A stretch of 64,000 bases of DNA from Bacteroidota bacterium. Its GTDB lineage: Bacteria > Bacteroidota > Bacteroidia > Chitinophagales > Chitinophagaceae. Below are positions 24,980 through 34,413 of the stretch, piece after piece (the first letter of the stretch is position 1; each line of letters starts with the position of its first letter). The DNA lies in the NCBI GenBank assembly GCA_023387985.1, contig JAEWHC010000008.1:248001-312000 (forward strand), read 5' to 3'. The notes under the pieces were generated by a model. The model did not search any database, was not told where the DNA came from, and saw only the letters and a list, made by a program, of their open reading frames with translations. Made by a program: the position numbers and the translations under genes.

Positions 24980-25525
24980 ATGAAAGGGATTTTCCCCGTT
25001 TTACTGCTTCTGTTTTCCTTTACCGCAGCCGGCCAGACCGGTGCCCTATTCCTTAAAAAGAACGGAAAAACCGTGGAGCGGTTCTACCCGGGCAGGGATA
25101 TCATTTTTTATACCACCGATGGTGCAAGGGTCCAGGGCAATATTGCTGCCATTACCGCAGATTCTCTTTTTCTGATGCAATACCAGGTGGTGCAGACCCT
25201 CACGCCAATGGGCGGAATCAGGCTGGATACGGCTGCGCGGTTTCCGCTTGAGTACAGCATACGCAATATTGGTGCTTTCCCTCCGCAGGGCCGGACCGGC
25301 GTAAAGGGCAAAACGCTGAAAGGCGCGTTATTCCTTGGCGGAACCGCTTTTATGGCCGTGAATTTGTTGAATTCCATCACCCAAAAAGAGGCCGTTTTTG
25401 AACGGGAAAACGCTATCCGCCTTGGTGTGGCCGCTGCCGCAGCCATAGGCGGTTGGCTTATGCTGCAAAAACAGCAGCACCTGCTGGTGCTGGGAAATAA
25501 ATACAGTTTGCAGGTTTTCAATTGA
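24980..25525 (+). CDS. exported hypothetical protein
   Basis: A 181-residue protein with a signal peptide (cleavage near FTAAGQ) and a second hydrophobic stretch at about 150-162 (RLGVAAAAAIGGWLML). The middle (YTTDGARVQGNIAAITADSL) resembles small beta-barrel-like segments common in Bacteroidota envelope proteins that lack a named family. It may belong to one unit with the downstream mtgA gene. No function recognised. Confidence 0.7.
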   Translation: MKGIFPVLLLLFSFTAAGQTGALFLKKNGKTVERFYPGRDIIFYTTDGARVQGNIAAITADSLFLMQYQVVQTLTPMGGIRLDTAARFPLEYSIRNIGAFPPQGRTGVKGKTLKGALFLGGTAFMAVNLLNSITQKEAVFERENAIRLGVAAAAAIGGWLMLQKQQHLLVLGNKYSLQVFN

Positions 25526-25648
25526 TTGGAAGAAACCCTGCTGCCGGAGGCGGTGGGCTATGGCTGCATCCGCCCAAAGACGGGGCGGAGCCGCGGAATG
25601 CGTGAAAATTGCGGTAATGATGTTATTTTGCCTGCTTCGGAAAAAGAA

Positions 25649-26383
25649 ATGAAAAAACTTTGGCGTACCATAAAAAAATGGATTCTTTATATTTTCCTCT
25701 TCCACCTGGCCTATATCCTTTGGGTGTGGGTTTTGCCGCCGCCCATTACCGCAACCCAGGTGAACAGCCTGCTGAGCGGCAACGGCCTGAAGCGCGACTG
25801 GGTGGCAATGCACAATATCAGTCCCAATATGGCGCTGGCGGTAATGGCCGCCGAAGATCAAATCTTCCCCTTGCACAATGGCTTCGACTGGAAGAGCATT
25901 CAGAAGGCCATGGATCACAATGAACGCAGGCCCACACGGGTAAGGGGCGCCAGTACAATAAGCCAGCAGGTAGCTAAAAATGTTTTTCTGTGGCAGGGGC
26001 GTTCCTGGCTGCGCAAAGGACTGGAGGTATATTTCACTTTTGTAATTGAAACCTTATACAGCAAAAGGCGTATACTGGAACTCTACCTGAACGTGGCACA
26101 AACCGGTAAAGGCCTGTTTGGCGTGGAAGCCGCTGCGCAGGAATATTTTGGCAAAACGGCAAAAACACTCAACCGCAGGCAATCTGCACAAATAGCCGCA
26201 GCGTTACCAAGCCCGGTACGCTATAGCATTAAGCCGCTGTCAAATTATGTTTCGCGGCGCAGTACCTGGGTGATGCGGCAAATGAATAACCTATCCGGCG
26301 ATCCGGACATCCAGGCAGTCATAAATCCCGTAACCGTTAAGCCGAAAGAACCGGTAAAAAAAGAAACGCCCCGGAAACGATGA
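25649..26383 (+). CDS. mtgA: monofunctional peptidoglycan transglycosylase
   Basis: A single-domain GT51 glycosyltransferase (244 residues) that polymerises lipid II into glycan strands at the inner membrane. It has one N-terminal membrane anchor (about 11-29), the catalytic Glu69 in AAEDQIFPLHNGFDW, GASTISQQVAKNVFLW (100-115), and the second conserved Glu in KRRILELYLN. There is no transpeptidase domain. A longer frame from 25526 exists but lacks similarity; the ATG at 25649 (MKKLWRTIKK) was chosen. Its stop overlaps the ATG of the S41 peptidase by ATGA. Confidence 0.95.
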   Translation: MKKLWRTIKKWILYIFLFHLAYILWVWVLPPPITATQVNSLLSGNGLKRDWVAMHNISPNMALAVMAAEDQIFPLHNGFDWKSIQKAMDHNERRPTRVRGASTISQQVAKNVFLWQGRSWLRKGLEVYFTFVIETLYSKRRILELYLNVAQTGKGLFGVEAAAQEYFGKTAKTLNRRQSAQIAAALPSPVRYSIKPLSNYVSRRSTWVMRQMNNLSGDPDIQAVINPVTVKPKEPVKKETPRKR

Positions 26384-27882
26384 ACAGCCTCCATCTTGCA
26401 GGCATTTGCCTAATCGTCCTTTTATTGTCTTCGTGTGTTTCGGCGCGCTACAACCCCGACAGCAAACTGGCGCCGCAGGCCATGATCAGCGATGCCAGGC
26501 TGGCGAAAGACACGTATTTTAAAAATCATCCTGCTCTCGACTGGTACAGTCCCGCGGCAGAAGTGGCGCAGGCCTTTGCTGACCTTGAAAACGGACTGAC
26601 CGACAGCCTGACAGAACCACAATTCCGGTTAAAACTTGGCAAAGCGATGGCCACCATCCATTGCGGTCATACATCCAATCTTTCCAGCCGGAAACGCGAT
26701 CGCTACGTCAAAAAATACAAATATGCCGACTGGCATTTTCCATTGCATATGCGGTGCTTTGGCGACAGCATGGTGGTTACAAACAACCTGCGCGGCAGCC
26801 AATCGGCCATCGTACCGGGCGATGCCATCGTGGCCATCAATGGCCAGATGGCAGGCCGCATCATTGACAGCCTTCTTCTGCATATACCCGGCGACGGCAC
26901 CAGCAATGCCGGCCCGCGTTACCTGCTCAGTAGAAGTTTCCCGGCGTACTACACCGGGGTTTATGGCAAAGCGGATCGATACATTGTGGATTACATAGAT
27001 AAAGCGGGTCACTTTAAAACGGATACCCTTGCCCCGCTGCCCGCAACATCAACACGCATGCAGCGCCAACGCGATACAGCCCGTGCCCAACGGCGGCCGG
27101 CGCCTCCTGCCAAAAAACCGGAAGTGAAAAAGATCACACTGCTCCGTAATTTCAGGATTGATACAGCAAGACATGCCGGGATCATGGAGCTCAACACATT
27201 TTCACCGGCAAGGCTTAAAAGCTTTTTCCGGCAATCTTTCCGCGAGATGCGGTTAAATGAACTGGAACATCTCGTGCTCGACCTGCGCAACAACGGCGGA
27301 GGCCGCATCCAAAACAGCACAAGGCTCACGCGGTACCTGGCCCTTCAGCCATTTACGGTTTGCGATACACTGGCAGCCAGGGATCTTGTTTTACACCGAA
27401 GCCGGTATGTGCCTTTCGGCTTTTTCTACCCCGTCATGCAATTGTTCTTCCCCAAAAAAGAAGACGGTCGCTATCACTTTGCCAAATATCCCAACCGGCA
27501 CTTCCAGCCCAGGAAGAAAAACCATTTTAACGGTAATGTATTTGTGATAACCAGCGGACGAACCTATTCAGCCAGTACACTTTTTCTCGGGGCCATCGTG
27601 GATCAGCCGAATGTAACGGTAATTGGCGAAGAAACCGGGGGCGGCGCCTATGGCAACAGTTCTACCCTGCTTCCGGAAATGCGGCTGCCCCATACCGGGG
27701 TGCGCATCCGCATCCCGCTTTTCCGGTGCGTGATTGACGCGGACCTGCCTAAAAACGGAAGAGGCATACTCCCCGATCACTGGGTGATACCCGGGAGTTT
27801 TGAGATCCGCAACCGCATTGATGCCAAAATGAAAAAAGCGCTGGACCTTGTTGATGAGGCAGGGCACCGGCAAAGTAAGTGA
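26380..27882 (+). CDS. S41 family peptidase lipoprotein
   Basis: A 500-residue C-terminal-processing-type (S41) serine peptidase. It starts with a lipoprotein signal (IVLLLSSC, Cys19). A PDZ-like part lies around VPGDAIVAINGQMAGRI (about 145-160), and the catalytic core has LVLDLRNNGGG and, later, TSGRTYSASTLFLGAI, whose Ser in TYSAS is the predicted nucleophile, followed by VIGEETGGGAYGNS. Envelope-located; likely degrades or processes extracytoplasmic proteins. It overlaps mtgA by four bases, so both are translated together. Confidence 0.9.
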   Translation: MNSLHLAGICLIVLLLSSCVSARYNPDSKLAPQAMISDARLAKDTYFKNHPALDWYSPAAEVAQAFADLENGLTDSLTEPQFRLKLGKAMATIHCGHTSNLSSRKRDRYVKKYKYADWHFPLHMRCFGDSMVVTNNLRGSQSAIVPGDAIVAINGQMAGRIIDSLLLHIPGDGTSNAGPRYLLSRSFPAYYTGVYGKADRYIVDYIDKAGHFKTDTLAPLPATSTRMQRQRDTARAQRRPAPPAKKPEVKKITLLRNFRIDTARHAGIMELNTFSPARLKSFFRQSFREMRLNELEHLVLDLRNNGGGRIQNSTRLTRYLALQPFTVCDTLAARDLVLHRSRYVPFGFFYPVMQLFFPKKEDGRYHFAKYPNRHFQPRKKNHFNGNVFVITSGRTYSASTLFLGAIVDQPNVTVIGEETGGGAYGNSSTLLPEMRLPHTGVRIRIPLFRCVIDADLPKNGRGILPDHWVIPGSFEIRNRIDAKMKKALDLVDEAGHRQSK

Positions 27883-27972
27883 TGCCGCGTAAAAAGCGTT
27901 TTACTGTGGTGGATGGTCATGGAGTTGCGCATTATTTCTTTAATATTGTAAAAGTTGAAAACTGCCCTCATC

Positions 27973-29547
27973 ATGAAGAAGTTGTTTGCGGTCATCATGC
28001 TGTTCCTCGCAAATTTCGGAAAAACCCAGGATCTTGACATCCTCATTACCAATGCCCGCATTCTTGACGGCACGGGCAACAACTGGTTTTATGGAGATAT
28101 CGCGATCAAAGAAGGCAAAATCCTTTCTGTCGGCCGTTTGCAAAGCCATACGGCCAAACAGGTATTTGATGCCAAAGGACTTTACGCCGCACCGGGTTTT
28201 ATTGATGTGCATACCCACATTGAAGGCGATGAAACCCGCGAGCCTGAAGCGCGGGCATTTATTTATGATGGGGTAACCACCGTGGTAACGGGCAATTGCG
28301 GAAGCAGCCGGGACCATATCGGGCAATACCTGCGCTATATCGACAGCCTGAAACTGGCTGTAAATACCGCCACCCTCATCGGCCATAACAATGTGCGCCG
28401 GCAGGTGCTTGGCAATGCCAACCGCTTGCCCGATGCCGGGGAACAGCAGCGTATGAACGCCCTGGTTGCAGAGGGCATGCAGCAAGGGGCGGTGGGTCTC
28501 AGCACAGGGCTCATCTATATCCCGGGAACATACAGCAATACGCACGAAATTTCTGCGATGGCCAGGGTGGCGCATGAATACGGTGGTGTTTATGCAACGC
28601 ATATGCGCAACGAGGGCGACCGGGTTAACGAGGCGATAAACGAGGCATTGACCATTGGCCGCGAAACGGGTATTCCGGTACAGATCTCTCATTTTAAAGT
28701 GAGTGGTCAAAACAACTGGGGGCGCAGTAATGAAACCCTTGGGCTGGTGAAAGCGGCACGTGCCGAAGGACTTGAAGTAACCATTGACCAGTATCCGTAT
28801 ACGGCGTCAAGCACCGGGCTGAGCACGCTCATCCCCCGGGAGATACTGGCCGATGGAAATGACAGTGTGGTGGCCAGGTTGCAGCGGCCGGAAATCCGTT
28901 CCTATGTAAAGGATCAGATGCTGAAATCGCTGAAAAAACGAAAGCTAAAACATTTTACTTATGCCCAGGTAGCAAGCTACAGGCCCAACCCCGAATACAA
29001 TGGGAAAAATATTGAACAGGTCAATCTGCTGATGGGCAGAAAACACCGGGCAAAAGAAGAAGCCGAAACCATTATGGACATGATGGTGAATGGCGGCGCA
29101 TCCATGGTCTTTCATGGGATAGGCGAAGAGGATGTCAAAAACATCATGAAATACCCTTTCAATATGTTTGCCAGTGATGCGAGCATCCGGGTTTGGCAAT
29201 CCGGCGTGCCGCACCCACGGGGTTATGGCACCAATGCCCGGGTATTGGGCCGTTATGTTCGCGAGCAACAGGTAATCTCTCTCGAAGAAGCCATTCGCCG
29301 CATGACCTCTTTGCCGGCGCAGAAATTCAACATGAAAAACAAGGGCCTGCTGCGGGAAGGCATGGATGCTGATATTGTAGTTTTTGACGCCGCAACCGTT
29401 ATTGATCATTCCACTTACGAAAGCCCTCATCAGTATAGCACCGGTTTTCAGTACGTGATTGTTAATGGTGTGCCTGTGGTGGTGGAAGGCAACCATAACG
29501 GCAACCGCCCCGGAAAGGCGGTATATGGACCGGGTCACCAGCAATAA
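27973..29547 (+). CDS. D-aminoacylase family amidohydrolase
   Basis: A 524-residue metal-dependent amidohydrolase of the N-acyl-D-amino-acid deacylase family, with a signal peptide (VIMLFLANFGKTQ). The metal site motifs are visible: PGFIDVHTH (75-82), Cys109 in TGNCGSS (the bridging Cys of the family), THMRNEGDRV, ISHFKVSG, and the Asp in FASDASIRVW. It should remove acyl groups from D-amino acids or related peptides, in the periplasm. The ATG at 27973 begins the signal peptide; a start at 27955 is possible. It stands behind the S41 gene by 90 bp. Confidence 0.92.
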   Translation: MKKLFAVIMLFLANFGKTQDLDILITNARILDGTGNNWFYGDIAIKEGKILSVGRLQSHTAKQVFDAKGLYAAPGFIDVHTHIEGDETREPEARAFIYDGVTTVVTGNCGSSRDHIGQYLRYIDSLKLAVNTATLIGHNNVRRQVLGNANRLPDAGEQQRMNALVAEGMQQGAVGLSTGLIYIPGTYSNTHEISAMARVAHEYGGVYATHMRNEGDRVNEAINEALTIGRETGIPVQISHFKVSGQNNWGRSNETLGLVKAARAEGLEVTIDQYPYTASSTGLSTLIPREILADGNDSVVARLQRPEIRSYVKDQMLKSLKKRKLKHFTYAQVASYRPNPEYNGKNIEQVNLLMGRKHRAKEEAETIMDMMVNGGASMVFHGIGEEDVKNIMKYPFNMFASDASIRVWQSGVPHPRGYGTNARVLGRYVREQQVISLEEAIRRMTSLPAQKFNMKNKGLLREGMDADIVVFDAATVIDHSTYESPHQYSTGFQYVIVNGVPVVVEGNHNGNRPGKAVYGPGHQQ

Positions 29548-29774
29548 AAGCGCTGTACCCTGGGCCATTCCGGAAATATTGCCGCTACCCTGAATGCATC
29601 AAAGGGAAGATTAGCGCTTTACATTGAGTCGCTCCCCAAATGAATGTACAACGTTGAGCGTAGCGACTACATCGCATTGAAGCAATCTGCCTTAAGTCTT
29701 CTGGTATCCGCTGCGCGGGAGGGAAAAGGGTGGCGACATTTTTTTACGGCATTATTTTCGATGAACCCATTTTT

Positions 29775-30503
29775 ATGCCTGAAGGACCAGCCATTCTGCA
29801 TCTGCGCAATAAACTTAATCCGTTTGTCGGCAAAACCGTAAAACAGGCCGGTGGATATGGGCCGATGCCAACTGCCTGGCTGAAAGGTCAGAAACTGCTG
29901 TCCATAGATACCCATGGCAAACACCTTTTCTTCATTTTTAAGGAGGGAACGGTGGAAGTCCACCTGATGCTTTTCGGCAGATTCCTGATCAATGACCGGA
30001 ACAAGGTGAACCGGAAATTCTATCTGAATTTTGGGAAAGAGGAAATCAACGGTTATGTGGTTCAGGCCAAAAAAATTGAAGGCGACTGGAGGGATAAATA
30101 CGATCCGCGGGTAGATATACTCTCAAAAGATTTTGACAAAGCGCATGTGAAAAAACTGCTGAAAGAACACGCGGACCAACGAATTGATGAGGTGTTGATG
30201 AATCAGCAGGTTTTTGCCGGCGTAGGAAATAAGATCCGGAATGAAGCGCTATACCTTGCAGGCATTCATCCTGAAAGCATCACGGCAAAAATTCCTCCGG
30301 TAAAAATCACCAAACTGATTAATGCGGTGGTGAAATATGCGAAATTCTTCCTCAGCAATCTGGAAACTACGGGAAAGCATGAAACGTTCGCTGTATACAA
30401 ACGGGATTATGCAGAAGATGGCAGTGAGGTGACCACGAAGGTCCTGAAACGCTCGGGTCGTAAGATCTACTTCAGTGAACACCTGCAGGAATTGTTTGTT
30501 TAG
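29775..30503 (+). CDS. Fpg/Nei family DNA glycosylase without zinc-finger cysteines
   Basis: A 242-residue base-excision repair glycosylase. It starts MPEGP with catalytic Pro2 and Glu3, has the beta-elimination Lys (Lys49 in DTHGKHLFF), and the helix-two-turn-helix segment with Asn152 in AGVGNKIRNEALYLAGIHP. The C-terminal region retains the shape of the Fpg/Nei finger (YKRDYAEDGSEV, KRSGRKIYFSEHLQ), but the whole protein contains no Cys, so the usual four-Cys zinc site is replaced, as in zincless-finger members such as NEIL1 and plant FPG. The frame is open to 29730 but MPEGP fixes the start at 29775. It stands alone. Confidence 0.93.
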   Translation: MPEGPAILHLRNKLNPFVGKTVKQAGGYGPMPTAWLKGQKLLSIDTHGKHLFFIFKEGTVEVHLMLFGRFLINDRNKVNRKFYLNFGKEEINGYVVQAKKIEGDWRDKYDPRVDILSKDFDKAHVKKLLKEHADQRIDEVLMNQQVFAGVGNKIRNEALYLAGIHPESITAKIPPVKITKLINAVVKYAKFFLSNLETTGKHETFAVYKRDYAEDGSEVTTKVLKRSGRKIYFSEHLQELFV

Positions 30504-30537
30504 CGTGTTCCCTGCTGTCCCTCATTGCGGCGGGTAC

Positions 30538-32592
30538 TTACACGCCTTCCGTTTTTCGCATCCCAATGCGATAGAGCACCCAGCCCATGAACAGGAAGCA
30601 AAACGCGCCGAGCAGGTAATATCCGCCCTCGCCCAGTAAACGGGTGAGCCCCGGCCCAAGGTTTATTTTTTGAAGAAACGCAGTAACATTTTCATTAACC
30701 GAAAGAATAGCCACCAGTACTCCGGCAAGTGCACCCCCGGCCACCAGCCCGGTTGCAAAAAGATTGCCTTTGCCAAGGTCTTCTTCTTCAGGCTTTACAG
30801 CTTCTCCTTTTTTTGCTTTTCGCCGGGTTACCAGGCCACGGATAGCACCACCTATAAAGATCGGCAGGGTTGTGGATAAGGGCAGGTACAGTCCCACCGC
30901 GAAACTGAGCGAATTCACGTTGCACAACTCGAGCACCAGTGCAATGGCTACACCGGCCAGCACAAATTGCCAGTCGAGGTTCTGCGAAAGAATGCCTTTG
31001 ATGAGCGTAGCCATCAGGGTACCTTGTGGCGCAGGATATTTATCTGTACCAATGGCATGGGTAATTCCCTGGGCCAGCATTTCAGTAGTTGGCGTGTCCA
31101 GAATTTTCACTGTGGCGCCAATGGCGAGTGACGAAACAATGGCCCCGATAAATAAGGCCAATTGTTGATAGCGCGGAGTGCCGCCCACGAGATAACCGGT
31201 TTTGAGATCCTGGCTTGTGGCACCGGCATTGGCTGCGGCAATGCAGATCATACTGCCTACGATCAATGCCATGGGTTCATAAAATTTTCCGGTCCACCCA
31301 ACTGCCAGGAAGATGAGGCAGGTACCCATGAGGGTGGCGATGGTCATGCCGCTGATGGGGTTGTTGCTGCTGCCGATCAATCCCACGATACGTGAAGAAA
31401 CTGTAACAAAGAAGGCACCGAAAATAACCACCAGCAAACCAATCAGCAATTTGCTGCCGATATTGTCCCCCGGAATATTTGGCAGAAATGCCATAAGGAG
31501 CACAAGGGCCAGGCTGCCAAAAATCACCACCCGGAAGTCAAGGTCCCGGTCCGTTCTTCTTTGCGTAACGGTTGTTAGTGTATTGTCTTTTTTCTTAAGG
31601 CTCTGAAGGCTGCTTTTGAAAGAACTGATGATGGTGGGAATGGTTTTGATCAAGGTAATGAATCCACCCGCGGCCACAGCACCCGCGCCAATTTGCCGGA
31701 TATAGGCCAGATATATGGCCCTGGAAAAATCATCGAAAGTTTGGGTTGACGGGTTCCAGTTTCCTGGCCCGCCTGCCTGATCCACAGCGCCAAGATAGCC
31801 GAGCTTGGACAGTTGAGCGGCTATGGCTTCGGGCGGAACCACAGAAGCCAACAATGGGATCAATGCCAGCCAGGCCAGCACACCGCCAGCAACCAGGATG
31901 CCGCTGATGCGCGGACCGATAATATAGCCCACACCCATGTATTCGGGAGTAATTTCTCCGCCAATGTTTGCCGAAGGAAAAAACTTGCTGGTGTATTTGG
32001 TCATGTAAAAAGGCGATTCAGCAATGAAATGCAGGATCTTTTGCAGGAGGGCATAGGCCGCGGCAAAGCCCAAACCAAGGAAAGCGGTCCTGGCGAAATT
32101 GCCTCCCTTTTCCCCAGCCTTCAAAACGCTGGCACAGGCCGTGCCTTCGGGATACGGTAGCTTTCCATGCTCCTGCACGATCAGCGAACGGCGCAGGGGG
32201 ACCATCATCAAAGTGCCCAGCATACCCCCAAAAATGGCAAGGGTAAGAATGGTAAAATAGTTGAAGAAATTCGCGCTTAGCGGATCGCTCAGAAATAAAA
32301 ACCCGGGTAGGGTGAATACCACACCCGCTGCGATACTTTCACCCGCGCTTCCCGTTGTTTGAATGATGTTGTTCTCGAGTATGGTGGTTTTCAAAAACCG
32401 CCTTCCAAGCGTTATGGCAATCACGGCAATGGGAATGGAGGCACTGATGGTGAGGCCGGCTTTGAGGGCGAGGTAAACCGTTGCGGCGCCAAACAGGATT
32501 CCAAATGCGGCACCAACCAAAACACTTTTGATGGTGAATTCAGCCATTTTGGATTCATCGTGCACGAAAGGCTGAAATTGTGGAGTAGCCAT
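30538..32592 (-). CDS. OPT family oligopeptide transporter
   Basis: A 684-residue, highly hydrophobic inner-membrane protein with about 14-16 membrane segments, matching the oligopeptide transporter (OPT) family. Signatures include VGAAFGILFGAATVYLALKA followed by GLTISASIP near the N-terminus, NIIQTTGSAGESIAAGVVFT, and IVGSMICIAAANAGATSQDL. OPT proteins import peptides or metal chelates with protons. It forms a same-strand cluster with two POT transporters, suggesting peptide uptake as a shared theme. Confidence 0.9.
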   Translation of the reverse strand: MATPQFQPFVHDESKMAEFTIKSVLVGAAFGILFGAATVYLALKAGLTISASIPIAVIAITLGRRFLKTTILENNIIQTTGSAGESIAAGVVFTLPGFLFLSDPLSANFFNYFTILTLAIFGGMLGTLMMVPLRRSLIVQEHGKLPYPEGTACASVLKAGEKGGNFARTAFLGLGFAAAYALLQKILHFIAESPFYMTKYTSKFFPSANIGGEITPEYMGVGYIIGPRISGILVAGGVLAWLALIPLLASVVPPEAIAAQLSKLGYLGAVDQAGGPGNWNPSTQTFDDFSRAIYLAYIRQIGAGAVAAGGFITLIKTIPTIISSFKSSLQSLKKKDNTLTTVTQRRTDRDLDFRVVIFGSLALVLLMAFLPNIPGDNIGSKLLIGLLVVIFGAFFVTVSSRIVGLIGSSNNPISGMTIATLMGTCLIFLAVGWTGKFYEPMALIVGSMICIAAANAGATSQDLKTGYLVGGTPRYQQLALFIGAIVSSLAIGATVKILDTPTTEMLAQGITHAIGTDKYPAPQGTLMATLIKGILSQNLDWQFVLAGVAIALVLELCNVNSLSFAVGLYLPLSTTLPIFIGGAIRGLVTRRKAKKGEAVKPEEEDLGKGNLFATGLVAGGALAGVLVAILSVNENVTAFLQKINLGPGLTRLLGEGGYYLLGAFCFLFMGWVLYRIGMRKTEGV

Positions 32593-32627
32593 ATGCCTTG
32601 ATTATAGTATTTTATACGTGTTTCAGT

Positions 32628-34259
32628 TCAACTTACACCCTTTTCTTTCATTACTTTATTCAGCCATTTCAGCATGAGAAACCCAATGGCCGCAGCGATC
32701 ATGAGCAGGCCAAAATTCACCCAGAAGAAATTGGCTTTGTTATCATAGGTATCCCATAGCGTGGCCAGAACCCCCGAGAGTTTATTGCCAATTGAAGTCG
32801 AAAGAAACCATCCGCCCATCATCAGTGAAGTGATGCGCGTTGGGCTCAGTTTGGATACCAGCGACAATCCCATCGGGCTCAGGAACAATTCTCCCACGGT
32901 GATTACGCCATAACTCATGAAAAGCCACATTACGCTGGCTTTATCAGCGCCATTGTGGCTCGCATAAACAGCGCCTACCATTACCAGTGCCGAAAGCCCG
33001 GAAATGAAAAGACCCCAGGCGATCTTTGTGGCAGTACTTGGTTCTTTATTCCTACGGCGAAGCCAGGAGAAAAAAGCGATGACCAGCGGGGTAAGTAAAA
33101 TGACCCAGCCGGGATTGATAGACTGGCTGAGGTTGGTTGCCCAGAGACGAACCGATTCACCTTCAGCCGGCTTCTTTTCTTCCGGCATATTTTTGAAATA
33201 GCTGGGATAATTGTATTCCTTCACAATTTGCCCGTCCACTTTTTGCAGGCGGAACTGATCATCATATTTCGCTACCGAATCTTTTACATAGGGAATCTCC
33301 TGGGCGAAATTTAATTTTTCAAAAAGCTGGCCGGTGGTTCCTTTCACCTCGCGGTCGGTATAGCGGTCTGCCCATGTGTTGAGCGCTGAGCCATTTTGTT
33401 TAAATACCGCCCAGAACATGATCACCACCGCGAAAATGGACAGCAGGGCGAGAATCGGCCGCTTCTCTTCTTTATCGGCTTTGAAAAACAGGGATGAATA
33501 AAAATAAATGACCGGGATACAGGCAAAGATGAATGCGTCGGTGGAATCAGATCCAAACAACGAGCCCGGAATGAGCCATCCCGCAATACCTGCAACTACA
33601 GAAGGCACAAGGATAGTCAGCACTATGCGTGCCATTGACATATCCCCCGGCCTTACCCCTTTTTTTACATCCGCGGCCGCATAATGCTGCGTGCCCAGAA
33701 TAAATACCACCACCCCAATCACCATACCAATACCGGCGGCTATAAACGCCGCGCCCCATCCATAGGCGATATACAAAATGGCACCAAAAAAATTGCAGAT
33801 GAATGCGCCGATATTGATACCCATGTAAAAAATATTGTAGCCGTCATCCTTCTGATCCTTATAGCGGTCTGTGCTATATACATTTCCCAGCAAGGTGGAA
33901 ATATTCGGCTTGAAAAACCCATTGCCGATGATCACTAAAGTCATAGCGATATACAACATGGTGATGCTGTGTACGGACATCAGCACATAACCCGCAGCCA
34001 TCATGAGGCCACCAATGATGATGGATTTGCGGTAACCGAGATAACGGTCGGCCAGCAATCCACCGATAAACGGGGTTAAAAAAACCAGGGCAATGAAGGT
34101 GCCGTAGAGATCAGCCGATTCGGCTTCCGTCATGCCGTAGCCGGTTTTTACATCTTTGAGATAGAGCGTAAAAATCCCGATCATCAGGTAGTAGCCGAAG
34201 CGTTCCCACATTTCAGAAAAGAACAGGAAGGGAAGGGCACGGGGATGGTTTTTCCACAT
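32628..34259 (-). CDS. POT family proton-dependent peptide transporter
   Basis: A 543-residue MFS-type peptide transporter. The POT motif FFSEMWERFGYYLMIGIFTLY is at the start (residues about 13-33), and the second POT signature FYMGINIGAFICNFFGAILY follows at about 147. About 12-14 membrane segments. It imports di/tripeptides with protons at the inner membrane. An extracytoplasmic-loop insertion of about 80 charged residues (centred on the DRYTDREVKG to ESVRLW part) lies in the middle and is longer than in the second POT gene. Confidence 0.92.
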   Translation of the reverse strand: MWKNHPRALPFLFFSEMWERFGYYLMIGIFTLYLKDVKTGYGMTEAESADLYGTFIALVFLTPFIGGLLADRYLGYRKSIIIGGLMMAAGYVLMSVHSITMLYIAMTLVIIGNGFFKPNISTLLGNVYSTDRYKDQKDDGYNIFYMGINIGAFICNFFGAILYIAYGWGAAFIAAGIGMVIGVVVFILGTQHYAAADVKKGVRPGDMSMARIVLTILVPSVVAGIAGWLIPGSLFGSDSTDAFIFACIPVIYFYSSLFFKADKEEKRPILALLSIFAVVIMFWAVFKQNGSALNTWADRYTDREVKGTTGQLFEKLNFAQEIPYVKDSVAKYDDQFRLQKVDGQIVKEYNYPSYFKNMPEEKKPAEGESVRLWATNLSQSINPGWVILLTPLVIAFFSWLRRRNKEPSTATKIAWGLFISGLSALVMVGAVYASHNGADKASVMWLFMSYGVITVGELFLSPMGLSLVSKLSPTRITSLMMGGWFLSTSIGNKLSGVLATLWDTYDNKANFFWVNFGLLMIAAAIGFLMLKWLNKVMKEKGVS

Positions 34260-34361
34260 AGCGTTCTGATTTAATTACGGAAGATATGAAATGCAGGAAT
34301 GACGTATTTGAAATCAGGTTAGTTTTTTTAAATACACCAAAGTGCAGCGATTTTGCAATAT

Positions 34362-34387
34362 GAAAAAAGGCCGCCCGGAGGCAGCCA
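34362..34387 (-). terminator. Rho-independent terminator of POT gene
   Basis: On the minus strand GGCTGCC and GGCGGCC form a stem around TCCGG, followed by TTTTTTC. It lies 27 bases past the POT stop at 34414. Confidence 0.75.
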
Positions 34388-34413
34388 TTTAATATGTTGA
34401 AAATGATTGGTCG

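Noticed and set aside
27940..28710. 256-codon minus-strand frame
   Set aside because: Antisense to the D-aminoacylase gene, which carries all metal ligands.
29546..29670. Inverted repeats (AAAGCGCT/AGCGCTTT and AGTCGCT/AGCGACT) upstream of the glycosylase
   Set aside because: Arms are short, the first pair is far apart, and no T-run follows; not enough for a call.
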